Shown here: positions 31,125-38,754 of the stretch, piece after piece | Layout: every line of letters begins with the position of its first letter | Numbering within the stretch: position 1 is the stretch's first letter | Assembly (NCBI GenBank): GCA_000993535.1 | Contig: LBWG01000009.1 | Location: 1-44,453, forward strand | Length of the DNA stretch: 44,453 nt | Source of the DNA: Candidatus Uhrbacteria bacterium GW2011_GWF2_39_13 | GTDB taxonomy: Bacteria; Patescibacteriota; Patescibacteriia; UBA9934; GWF2-40-263 | Direction: 5' to 3' | The notes under the pieces: generated by a model | The model's database searches: none | Seen by the model: only the letters and a program-made list of their open reading frames with translations | What the model was told of the DNA's origin: nothing | Translations under genes and position numbers: made by a program

Positions 31125-33737
31125 ATGTCTACACAAGAAACAATTATTTTATTGGATGGAAATGCTCTGTTACACCGCGCGTGGCATGCCATTCCTCCTT
31201 TGACCACGAAAAAGGGAGTTGTTGTAAACGCTGCTTATGGTTTTGCCATGGTGGTGGAAAAAATGCTTGAGACCTACAAGCCTGAATACATAGCTGTTGC
31301 CTGGGACTTGCCTGGAAAAACGTTTCGGCATGAGCTGTATGAAGCGTATAAGGCTCAACGAGAAAAAAAGGAACAAGAGCTTTATGATCAGATTCCTCTC
31401 ATTCAGAATATTCTTGAGGCTTTTGGGATTCCCAGTCTTGAAGCTCCTGGGTTTGAGGCAGACGATATTATCGGAACCCTCTCTAAACAGTCGGCAGAAA
31501 GAGGATTAAAGACGCTCATTGTGACCGGAGATCTCGATAGCTTGCAGTTAGTGGATGAAAATACTCATGTTATTTTTTTTCAAAAAGGGATTAGTGAAAC
31601 AAAGGTGTATGACGCAGTATCGGTCAAAGAACGCTATGGACTCACACCGGATCAACTCATTGATTACAAAGCCCTTCGTGGCGATCCATCAGATAATATT
31701 CCAGGAATTGCAGGCATCGGCGAGAAGACGGCAACGATGCTTCTTCAAGAATACGGAACGATCCAGGGAATTTTGAAAGCATTAGATCGTATCGAAGAAA
31801 AATATGCGAAAAAACTGCGTGGACAAGAACAGCTCATTACCCAATCTTTGACATTAGTAAAGATTGTCCGTGATGTTCCTTTGAAATTTTCGTTTTCGTC
31901 TGCTGTTGTGGGTCAGCCAGATCTTGAAAAATTATTGCCTTTATATCGAGAACTTGAATTTAGAACATTACTTAAAAAGTATCAGGAGCACACATCTGTT
32001 TTAGAGAAAAAATCAAAGGAATCAAAAGTCATCGTTCAGATCGTACGTGAGGCGCAATTATTTATAGACGTATTTTCTTCTTCCTCAACGCTTGGTGTTC
32101 TTCTTGCACAACAACCAGCAGATTTATTTGGGGCTACTCTTGCAGCGATCGCTTGCTCTGACGGAACACAGACTCTCGTTCTTCCTAATCCTTCAAAAGA
32201 GGCTTTAGAAAAAATAAGTTTCCTTCTTCTCAAAACGAAAAAGGTAGTAAGTCATGATCTTAAACATCTCATGCATCATCTTGGAAAATCTCTGACGGGT
32301 TCATTGTTTGATACGATGATCGCCTCTTATCTGCTTCATTCTGGCAGTCGTGCGCATGATCTTGCAGGTGTCGTTTTTCAATCGTTGGGTCGTGCGGTTC
32401 CTGAAGTTCCTATAACATTTTTAAAAGAAAAAGATTACGAACGATTTGGTCAGATTGTGGCTATATTGCCAGAGTTATCTGAAAAGATGGAAATACAGAT
32501 GAAACAAATCGGAGCTGAAAAGGTGTTTGAAGAGATTGAAATGCCACTTCTTTGCGTGCTCTATCGCATGGAGGTTGAGGGAATCGAGCTTGATAGTGCG
32601 AGTCTCACCTCTTTTTCTCATACGATTCAAAAACGAATGAGTGAATTAACTCTCCTCATTACAAAATTAGCAGGGGTTGAGTTCAATCTCAATTCTCCTT
32701 CCCAGCTGGCAGACGTGCTGTTTGAGACGCTTCAGATTTCAACAAAAGGAATTAAAAAAACCAAAACAGGATTTTCCACAGCCGCTCCTGAATTGGAGAA
32801 GTTGTGGGAAGTTCACCCAATCATTCCATTGTTGAGTGAATATCGAGAGCTTTCAAAATTACAATCCACCTATGTGGAGGCTTTACCCAAACTTGTTGAT
32901 AAAGATGGTCGTGTCCATACAACGTTTAATCAAGCGGTGGCATCAACCGGTCGGCTCTCTTCCTCGGATCCAAATCTTCAAAATATTCCAATCAAAACAG
33001 AACTTGGTCGTGAAATTCGTAAGGCATTTGTTGCCCCTCACGCAAGCGTTCTTTTGGCGGCAGACTATAGTCAGATCGAGTTGCGCCTTGTTGCTGTTAT
33101 TGCCAAAGATCAACCTTTCATTAAAGCTTTTCAAGAAGGAGCAGATATTCACACGCGTACAGCTTCTGAAATTTGGGAAGTCTCTGAATCAGATGTAAAC
33201 AAAGATCAGCGACGAGCGGCTAAGGCTATTAACTTTGGTATCCTTTATGGAATGGGTCCTCGTTCTCTTTCGCGTTCGACAGGTCTCACGATCAATGAGG
33301 CTAAGCAATTTATTGATCGTTATTTTGAAATTCATCATGCCATAGCTGTGTATCTGGATGAGACAAAAGTGAAAGCTCATCAAGACGGTTATGTAGAGAC
33401 ACTTTTTGGTCGTCGACGATATTTACCCGATATTCATTCTGGAGTTCCTATGCTTGTGGCTTCTGCCGAACGGATGGCAATCAATATGCCTGTTCAAGGA
33501 ACAGCAGCTGATATCATTAAAATGGCTATGTTGCGTGTTGATGGTTGGTTAAAGACAAGCGAGTGGCCTGCGAAATTATTGCTGCAAGTGCATGATGAAT
33601 TGGTTCTTGAAATAAAAAAAGAGGCAGTGGAGCCTGTGAAGCTTGGAATACGGGAGATGATGGAAAGCGTGGCGTCGTTTGAAGTTCCACTTGTTGTAGA
33701 TATAGAGGTAGGAAAAAATTGGGGAGAACTTAAGTAG
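31125..33737 (+). CDS. polA: DNA polymerase I
   Basis: About 870 aa from ATG 31125 (MSTQETIILLDGN); an upstream ATG at 31107 is less likely. A 5'-nuclease domain is intact (FEADDIIGTL, VTGDLDSLQLV, GDPSDNIPGIAGIGEKTA). The middle domain has lost the 3'-5' exonuclease residues: no FDTET-like motif, and HDLKHLMHH where NLKYD is expected. The polymerase domain has motif A DYSQIELRL, motif B RRAAKAINFGILYGMG and motif C LLQVHDELVLE. It should polymerise and process Okazaki fragments but not proofread. holA follows 32 bp later. Confidence 0.97.
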   Translation: MSTQETIILLDGNALLHRAWHAIPPLTTKKGVVVNAAYGFAMVVEKMLETYKPEYIAVAWDLPGKTFRHELYEAYKAQREKKEQELYDQIPLIQNILEAFGIPSLEAPGFEADDIIGTLSKQSAERGLKTLIVTGDLDSLQLVDENTHVIFFQKGISETKVYDAVSVKERYGLTPDQLIDYKALRGDPSDNIPGIAGIGEKTATMLLQEYGTIQGILKALDRIEEKYAKKLRGQEQLITQSLTLVKIVRDVPLKFSFSSAVVGQPDLEKLLPLYRELEFRTLLKKYQEHTSVLEKKSKESKVIVQIVREAQLFIDVFSSSSTLGVLLAQQPADLFGATLAAIACSDGTQTLVLPNPSKEALEKISFLLLKTKKVVSHDLKHLMHHLGKSLTGSLFDTMIASYLLHSGSRAHDLAGVVFQSLGRAVPEVPITFLKEKDYERFGQIVAILPELSEKMEIQMKQIGAEKVFEEIEMPLLCVLYRMEVEGIELDSASLTSFSHTIQKRMSELTLLITKLAGVEFNLNSPSQLADVLFETLQISTKGIKKTKTGFSTAAPELEKLWEVHPIIPLLSEYRELSKLQSTYVEALPKLVDKDGRVHTTFNQAVASTGRLSSSDPNLQNIPIKTELGREIRKAFVAPHASVLLAADYSQIELRLVAVIAKDQPFIKAFQEGADIHTRTASEIWEVSESDVNKDQRRAAKAINFGILYGMGPRSLSRSTGLTINEAKQFIDRYFEIHHAIAVYLDETKVKAHQDGYVETLFGRRRYLPDIHSGVPMLVASAERMAINMPVQGTAADIIKMAMLRVDGWLKTSEWPAKLLLQVHDELVLEIKKEAVEPVKLGIREMMESVASFEVPLVVDIEVGKNWGELK

Positions 33738-33769
33738 AGTTTTTGTAAAAGATTTAGAGAATTAAAAGT

Positions 33770-34747
33770 ATGTTGATTTTTGTTTACGGAGATGACACTT
33801 TTCGGGTGCAAGAAAAAGTTCGACAGATGATAAAAGCATTTCGAGAAAAATTCGATCCTTCAGGATTAAATGTTTCGGAGTATTCCTTTGAAGGAACAAA
33901 AAAAGGAATACTGGGTGAGATATTAGGTTCAGCTCGCACTCTTCCTTTTTTTGGAAAAAAACGAATGATCATCGTAAGACAATTAATTTCTGAAGTTAAA
34001 ACCCCTGAGGTACAAGCTTGGGTTACGGGATTTATTGATCTTCCTGAATCTAGCATTGTAATTTTTTGGGAAACACTTGAACCTAAAGCATTAGAAAAGA
34101 GACCTTTATTTAAAAAGTTATCTGAAATAGCTGAGGTTCATTCGTATACATTTCCTCAACTTCATGGCAGTGCGCTTAATAAATGGGTTCAGATTCGTTT
34201 GAAAGAACGAGGAGCAATCATGGAAACCGAGGCTTTATCTTCTCTTGTCGAACGTGTTGGTCCTGATTTATGGCGTATGGATCAAGAAATAGGAAAGCTT
34301 GTTGCCTATGCTCATGACAAACCGATTACCCTTGAGATGGTTCAAAAACTCGTTCATGAGAATTTTGAAGGAAAAATTTTTACCCTTATTGACGCTATTT
34401 CTCAACGTCATCCTTTAGAAGCCTTTCGTCTGTTACAAGAAGAGCGTTTGTCGGGTACGGATGATCATTATTTACTTACTATGCTTGGCAGACAGGTACG
34501 TATTTTATTAGGAATTCGTGCGATGTTGGAAGAGAATACTCATGTAAATAAACAGGAGATTGCTCAAACACTGGGGATACACCCATTTGTCGCACAAAAA
34601 GGAATGAGTCAGGCTCACGGATTTACTCTGGATCAACTCAAGAGAGTGCATGATTTATTGTTTCAATTTGATTATCAGTTAAAAACAGGCCATCTTGATG
34701 CACAAATGGCTGTTGATTTAACCACGATTGAATTGATTCACTCCTGA
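33770..34747 (+). CDS. holA: DNA polymerase III delta subunit
   Basis: 325 aa, a typical length. It opens and loads the sliding clamp as part of the clamp loader. The family pattern starts MLIFVYGDDTFRVQEKV, followed by the strand-helix region with TLPFFGKKRMIIVR. Later come ALSSLVERVGPDLWRMDQEIGKLVAY and LLTMLGRQVRILLGI, and a C-terminal AHGFTLDQLKRVHDLLFQFDYQLKTG matching the delta collar region. It shares a transcript with polA and converges on rpsT at a terminator interrupted by a repeat element. Confidence 0.93.
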   Translation: MLIFVYGDDTFRVQEKVRQMIKAFREKFDPSGLNVSEYSFEGTKKGILGEILGSARTLPFFGKKRMIIVRQLISEVKTPEVQAWVTGFIDLPESSIVIFWETLEPKALEKRPLFKKLSEIAEVHSYTFPQLHGSALNKWVQIRLKERGAIMETEALSSLVERVGPDLWRMDQEIGKLVAYAHDKPITLEMVQKLVHENFEGKIFTLIDAISQRHPLEAFRLLQEERLSGTDDHYLLTMLGRQVRILLGIRAMLEENTHVNKQEIAQTLGIHPFVAQKGMSQAHGFTLDQLKRVHDLLFQFDYQLKTGHLDAQMAVDLTTIELIHS

Positions 34748-34763
34748 CTTATTTTTTTCAAAT

Positions 34764-34905
34764 AAAAAAGAGACCTGATTTGAGGTTGTCCCAAAACTCG
34801 ATGAGATCAACTTGAACGGGCTGTCGAGCCGTACGAACCCTATTCAAAATAGGGAGAGTGCGGTCGACGGGCGCCCGTGACAACCTCGATTTGGGTCTCT
34901 TTTTT
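34764..34905. terminator. holA/rpsT bidirectional terminator with an element in its loop
   Basis: AAAAAAGAGACC (34764-34775) is the exact complement of GGTCTCTTTTTT (34894-34905). The arms are 118 bp apart because an element fills the loop. GATTTG occurs on both sides of the element (34777-34782, 34888-34893). Removing the element and one repeat yields a normal hairpin with the 7-nt loop TGATTTG. Confidence 0.88.
34783..34887 (-). repeat. palindromic element, copy 5 (left arm shortened)
   Basis: Arms AGGTTGTC/GACAACCT; inner arm CCAAAACTCGATGAGATCAA. The core matches that of copy 1 in reverse complement. The other inner arm (AAAACTCGCGATC) is missing. The element lies between 6-bp direct repeats within the terminator loop. 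Confidence 0.88.
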
Positions 34906-34906
34906 A

Positions 34907-35176
34907 TTATACGCTCAAGAGCGTATGAAGTTTTTTCATGAGCCGGGACTTGTAGCGAGCAACGGTATTTTGTTTGAAGACTTTCTTTTGAACCGCTTTA
35001 TCAAGTTTTTTGCCTACAAGTTGCACAAGGTTTTTCGCTTCGTCCATTTGCTTGCTTGTAAAGGCTTTTCGTACCTTAACACGAAGCGAATGTATTTCTG
35101 CTTTTATCACTTTATTACGCTGAGCATTCTTTTCGTTTTGACGAAGAGCTTTTTTTGCATTGTTGAGCTTTGGCAT
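34907..35176 (-). CDS. rpsT: 30S ribosomal protein S20
   Basis: About 89 aa from the ATG at 35176 (MPKLNNAKKALRQNEKNAQRNK). It is highly basic and helical, with the S20 pattern ALRQNEKNAQRNKVIK, KLDKAVQKKVFKQNTVARYKSRLMKKL. It binds 16S rRNA. A strong minus-strand promoter lies upstream at 35232-35259, giving a leader of about 50 nt. It converges on holA and shares its terminator. Confidence 0.95.
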   Translation of the reverse strand: MPKLNNAKKALRQNEKNAQRNKVIKAEIHSLRVKVRKAFTSKQMDEAKNLVQLVGKKLDKAVQKKVFKQNTVARYKSRLMKKLHTLLSV

Positions 35177-35231
35177 AGAAAACAAAAGGTGTTGAACGAG
35201 TGAATGTTGAACTGTGCATTAAGACCAGATT

Positions 35232-35259
35232 AGTATAGCGATCTTTTTTAAAATGTCAA
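35232..35259 (-). promoter_or_regulatory. promoter of rpsT
   Basis: On the minus strand TTGACA (35254-35259) is separated by 16 nt from TATACT (35232-35237). Confidence 0.75.
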
Positions 35260-35289
35260 AGGAATCTTTCCTCAATTTAAAATTTACGC

Positions 35290-36414
35290 TTAATCCTCTT
35301 GTTCTTCTGCATTTGAATATACAAGTTCCAGAGGATCCATTTGTTTTCCAGAAATTCCTTCTGTGACGTGGTAGATATCCTTATCAATTTTTTTAAGCTC
35401 TTGAGAGGAGGCTGAATAAGCACGAACCGTTGTTTCAAGATGTTTTCCTAATTTATTATGGTGATCTTCATACGCCTTCATATGACGCATGAGATTCTCC
35501 GCTTGTTTTTGAATATCTTTAACTGATTCTTCAATTTGAAGGGCTTTTAGTCCCAAAATAACCGTTTGAAGGTAAGCAAAAAAAGAAGTGGGAGAAACGA
35601 TCATTACCCTTTTTTCAAAAGCATATTCAATGAGATTTCGTGAGTTTACCTTTACAGTTCCTACCGTTTGACTAATGAGATTATGATAAACTCCTTCAGC
35701 AGGAATAAACATGAAGGCAAAATTAGTTGTTCCTTTTTCTGTTTGAATATATTTGGATGTTTCATCAATACGTAGTTTTACGTCTGATTTAAATTCTTTT
35801 TCCAGTTGTTCGCGACGTGTAGGATCGTTTTCTATCGCTATTCTATTGTAATTTTCAAGTGAAAATTTTGCGTCAATAGGTATCAACATTTCACGAATAA
35901 AAATAACGGCATCAGGAATAAGAGATTGCTTGGTATTCTCATCTATTCCTAGTGAATATTGCATTTGATACTGACCTGGTGGAAGGACTTGATTTAATAA
36001 GGTTTCAAGCCAATATTCACCCAATATTCCTCTTTGTTTAGGATTTTTTAAAATATTTTCTAAACTCTGGAGCTGTCCTGAAAAATTAAGCACCTGTTTA
36101 TTAGTTTCATCCAATTTTGTTAACTTTTCTGTTACGTCTCGGATAATTCCAGAGGTATGACTAAAATGTTTTTGGAGTGTTGAGGAAGATTCCTGCATAT
36201 TTTGAACAAGTCGTTCGTGCATGAGATCTAATTTTCCTTCCATTTCTTTTCGTTGTGTGGTGGTTGTCTGTTGAATTTCCTTTCGAACATCGTTGAGTAG
36301 TCCCAGAAGTTGTGGATCAAAGGACTGAGTTTCTTGTTTTTTACGGACGGATAGATAAATGATTGTTAGTACAGTTAAAAAGAGAGTAATAATAAGAACC
36401 AGTTCGGTAGTCAT
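35290..36414 (-). CDS. rmuC: RmuC family DNA recombination protein
   Basis: About 374 aa from ATG 36414 (MTTELVLIITLFL); ATG 36441 is an alternative. An N-terminal membrane segment (about 5-20) is followed by a coiled coil (about 30-120). The RmuC domain starts near GILGEYWLETLLNQVLPPGQYQ and continues through IPIDAKFSLENYNRI and FAFMFIPAEGVYHNL to LGLKALQIEES. The family is linked to limiting recombination at inverted repeats and contains a predicted nuclease-like fold, which is of interest given the many palindromes here. An extended -10 (TGC-TATACT) lies at 36461-36469 on the minus strand. Confidence 0.92.
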   Translation of the reverse strand: MTTELVLIITLFLTVLTIIYLSVRKKQETQSFDPQLLGLLNDVRKEIQQTTTTQRKEMEGKLDLMHERLVQNMQESSSTLQKHFSHTSGIIRDVTEKLTKLDETNKQVLNFSGQLQSLENILKNPKQRGILGEYWLETLLNQVLPPGQYQMQYSLGIDENTKQSLIPDAVIFIREMLIPIDAKFSLENYNRIAIENDPTRREQLEKEFKSDVKLRIDETSKYIQTEKGTTNFAFMFIPAEGVYHNLISQTVGTVKVNSRNLIEYAFEKRVMIVSPTSFFAYLQTVILGLKALQIEESVKDIQKQAENLMRHMKAYEDHHNKLGKHLETTVRAYSASSQELKKIDKDIYHVTEGISGKQMDPLELVYSNAEEQED

Positions 36415-36541
36415 AGATTTTGACGATGTGTATGTACTCACGTACTATTGTGATGCGTATAGTATAGCAAAAATGAAGTAACTCTTCGCCTTTTGTTTAG
36501 ATAGAGATTGCAGATAGTATTATTTTACGACACTTATTTAT

Positions 36542-36613
36542 GAGATCTCTTCAAAACTCGATGAGACCTGTCTATTGACAGATAGGTAAGATCGCGAGTT
36601 TTATAAAGATCTC
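36542..36613 (-). repeat. palindromic element, copy 6 (minimal form)
   Basis: 72 bp with arms GAGATCTCTTCAAAACTCG and CGAGTTTTATAAAGATCTC (imperfect). Inner ATGAGACC and GATCG are family-like, but the core is replaced by a small hairpin (ACCTGTCT/AGATAGGT). It lies 5 bp upstream of tRNA-Arg(CCU). Confidence 0.8.
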
Positions 36614-36617
36614 CAAT

Positions 36618-36693
36618 GTCCTTGTAGCTCAACTGGATAGAGCGGCAGCGTCCTAAGCTGAGGATGGGGGTTCAAGTCCCTCCTGGGACACCA
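36618..36693 (+). tRNA. tRNA-Arg (CCU)
   Basis: The acceptor GTCCTTG pairs with CTGGGAC with one mismatch and one G-U pair. The D arm GCTC/GAGC is intact. The anticodon loop is GTCCTAA (anticodon CCT). The T arm GGGGG-TTCAAGT-CCCTC is present and the CCA is encoded. Confidence 0.92.
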
Positions 36694-36700
36694 ATTTTAA

Positions 36701-36724
36701 AAATTGTTTCATATGAAACAATTT
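36701..36724. promoter_or_regulatory. 24-bp perfect palindrome, parS-like variant
   Basis: A perfect 24-bp palindrome centred on TGTTTCATATGAAACA (36705-36720). It differs from the classical parS only in the two central bases (TA instead of CG). It lies between two tRNA genes and could also act as a terminator or processing hairpin. Confidence 0.4.
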
Positions 36725-36743
36725 GTTTTTTAGAAGTAAGTTT

Positions 36744-36819
36744 GGGCCTGTAGCTCAGTTGGTAGAGCGTTGCATTCGCATTGCAAAGGTCAGGGGTTCG
36801 ACTCCCCTCAGGTCCACCA
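36744..36819 (+). tRNA. tRNA-Ala (CGC)
   Basis: The acceptor GGGCCTG pairs with CAGGTCC. The D arm GCTC/GAGC and anticodon stem TTGCA/TGCAA are intact, and the loop TTCGCAT gives anticodon CGC. The T arm AGGGG-TTCGACT-CCCCT is present and the CCA is encoded. Confidence 0.95.
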
Positions 36820-36825
36820 TAAAAA

Positions 36826-36852
36826 ATATCAGTTGTATCTGGTGTTTTTTTG
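36826..36852 (+). terminator. terminator of tRNA-Ala
   Basis: ATATCAG pairs with CTGGTGT (two G-U pairs) and is followed by seven T. Confidence 0.65.
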
Positions 36853-36904
36853 TATGTACATTTTGTGATTTTGAACTGTTATAATTATAAATACGAGCTA
36901 AAGA

Positions 36905-37345
36905 ATGTATATGCAAACAAAAAATTTGTATCATATCCCAATCAATCTCTTGAAGGTAACAAATGTTTCAAAAATTGGGATTGCACATGTTGGAGATCTC
37001 GTTCATTCGATTGATTATGATGCTCCAGAAGGTACGCCCATTATCGCTGCATTAGATGGAATCATTGTTTCTGTTAAAGACGATTCTCAACTTGGTGGTG
37101 ATGATCCAAAATTTGAAACTGAAGGAAATTTTATAGAAATTCTCCATGAACACGATGAGATATCTGAATATGAACATATTCAATATCAATCAGCGAAAGT
37201 TCGTGTTGGTGATATTGTGAAAGTATGTCAAGAAATTGCTGAGGTTGGAAATACAGAATGGAGTGAATGTCCACATTTGCATTTTATGATTTATCCAAAA
37301 GGACAAGAATATAAAACGATAAAAATTCGATGGATAAATCAATAA
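36905..37345 (+). CDS. M23-fold peptidase-like protein without a signal peptide
   Basis: 146 aa (or 144 from the second ATG). It has the M23 core: VHSIDYDAPEGTPIIAALDGIIVSV, then GGDDPKFETEGNFIEILHE, then VRVGDIVKV, then CPHLHFMIY. The HLHF motif and the first Asp are conserved. The first histidine is one position nearer the Asp than in classical HxxxD, as in a subgroup that has SxDxxxPxGT instead. No signal peptide or membrane segment is present, so the location is unclear. TATAAT at 36880-36885 is a good -10. Confidence 0.8.
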   Translation: MYMQTKNLYHIPINLLKVTNVSKIGIAHVGDLVHSIDYDAPEGTPIIAALDGIIVSVKDDSQLGGDDPKFETEGNFIEILHEHDEISEYEHIQYQSAKVRVGDIVKVCQEIAEVGNTEWSECPHLHFMIYPKGQEYKTIKIRWINQ

Positions 37346-37430
37346 AAGCAAATTTAATAAACACTTTAGACATTTTATTAATTTTTCAATTTTATCTAAT
37401 TTTGATTTGAATTTGATTCTTGAAGTTAAA

Positions 37431-37459
37431 AATACCAGATGTTATTCTGGTATTTTTTG
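37431..37459 (+). terminator. terminator of the M23-fold gene
   Basis: AATACCAGA, loop TGTTAT, TCTGGTATT and a T-run. It lies about 85 bp after the stop codon. The remaining sequence to 37795 is AT-rich with no gene seen apart from a doubtful 18-codon ORF at 37606. Confidence 0.85.
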
Positions 37460-37473
37460 TTTCACGTGAAATA
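37458..37473. promoter_or_regulatory. parS-like site
   Basis: TGTTTCACGTGAAATA differs at one position from the classical ParB binding site parS (TGTTTCACGTGAAACA). It overlaps the end of the preceding terminator. Confidence 0.55.
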
Positions 37474-37795
37474 AATTTAAGTTTAAATTTTCGTTTGTGT
37501 TTTTAGAATTCGAGTAAGTTTTATATTAGTATATAAAAAAGTTACTTAAGTTAAGATAATAGACCTATCGACTTGTCATAGACTCCTCATTCAGGGAATA
37601 TAAAGATGAAATTCACTATGGATCGTATTACTAAAGTATGTAGTTTATACATATTTGTCTAAACTAGTGTAGCCAAATATAGATATTGTGGATATTTCTT
37701 ATTTTTTTTGAGTCGTTATCAATTATTTAAGTAAATTCTAAGGAGATTAGTCTTTTTTACTTCATTTTTTTAGCTAAAATTAGATAAAAAAAGGA

Positions 37796-37824
37796 TTGAC
37801 GACATTTGGTATTCATGCTATACT
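37796..37824 (+). promoter_or_regulatory. promoter of the surface-protein cluster
   Basis: TTGACG (37796-37801) is separated by 17 nt from TATACT (37819-37824), with an extended TG at 37816-37817. AAAGG in the leader precedes ATG 37845. Confidence 0.85.
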
Positions 37825-37844
37825 ACTGCTGTAAAGGTAAAGAT

Positions 37845-38750
37845 ATGCATAAAAAAGTTTTCACCTTTGCAGTTGTGGGGTTTTTTGTTTGGGGCTCGTT
37901 TGCTCAAGCTCAAATGTCCTCAACAAATTTCAAGATTCGATGGGACTCCGTGAGTACAGGAGGGTCAGATACTTCATCTTCAGCCAGTTACCTCTTAAGG
38001 GATACGACGGAAGCTGCTGTGGCGGGATCCTCTACAAGCGTGTCTTATCGACTCGATCAAGGATATAGATCAGGCATTGATGAACAGATTATCTCCTTTG
38101 ATGTATTTGTGCAGGACCTCTCTTTGGGGCGTTCCGCGACTGCTTTGGCTGGTACAACGGTTTCGACCGATACAACAAGTCTTTCAATCAACGATTATGT
38201 TGGTCTGATACAAGACGTTGGATCTGGGCAGGTGTCCATGATCGGCAAGATTCAATCCATTGGATCAGGAACCGTGACCGTCGATGCTTGGAAACACGGC
38301 GGTACGCTTGCGGTGATTGATGGAGTGAATGATTTTCTCTATCCCCTTACCAGTTCTGCGATTTCTTTCGGACAGCTTAGTTCATCTTCTCTAAAAACAG
38401 CCCTTATTGCCTTCGAGGTCACATCTGCCAATGACAACGGGTATGTGGTGCAAGTCTATGAGGATGGGAATCTTCGTAGCGGGAGTAATGAAATTTCTGA
38501 TGTGGCAGATGGATCTGTCAGTGTCGGCTCTGCAGAATATGGAGCACGATCCTCAGATACTTCTTTGAGTGATTCTACCTTTGATACTTCTGATACGGCC
38601 CTAACGTCTGCTTTTCAAACCGTTGCTTCAGAAAACACGGCTAGTTTTGCAAGTAGAAATTTTCTTACCTTAAAAACGGCTGTGGATTCTATTGCTTCTT
38701 CCGGAAGTTACGCGCATACGATTTCTTTTATCGCTTCTGGTAACTTTTGA
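37845..38750 (+). CDS. secreted surface protein of unknown function
   Basis: About 301 aa from ATG 37845. It has a clear signal peptide (MHKKVFTFAVVGFFVWGSFAQA, cleavage after AQA). The mature part is Ser/Thr/Gly-rich and beta-prone (SSTNFKIRWDSVSTGGSDTSSSASY), without a C-terminal anchor. No catalytic motif is recognised. First gene of a same-strand cluster; the next gene starts 4 nt after its stop codon, so the two are probably co-transcribed. Confidence 0.82.
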   Translation: MHKKVFTFAVVGFFVWGSFAQAQMSSTNFKIRWDSVSTGGSDTSSSASYLLRDTTEAAVAGSSTSVSYRLDQGYRSGIDEQIISFDVFVQDLSLGRSATALAGTTVSTDTTSLSINDYVGLIQDVGSGQVSMIGKIQSIGSGTVTVDAWKHGGTLAVIDGVNDFLYPLTSSAISFGQLSSSSLKTALIAFEVTSANDNGYVVQVYEDGNLRSGSNEISDVADGSVSVGSAEYGARSSDTSLSDSTFDTSDTALTSAFQTVASENTASFASRNFLTLKTAVDSIASSGSYAHTISFIASGNF

Positions 38751-38754
38751 CGAT

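Noticed and set aside
11878-36613. CRISPR array or tandem repeat array
   Set aside because: The repeats are dispersed single palindromes kilobases apart, with no regular spacers and no cas genes.
36701-36724. Simple rho-independent terminator of tRNA-Arg(CCU)
   Set aside because: The 24-bp palindrome has no loop and is followed by only a short T-rich stretch. A terminator role is possible but the parS-like symmetry is more striking, so it is listed as regulatory.
37606-37662. 18-codon ORF in the AT-rich gap (MKFTMDRITKV...)
   Set aside because: Too short, with only a weak Shine-Dalgarno and no match to anything recognised.
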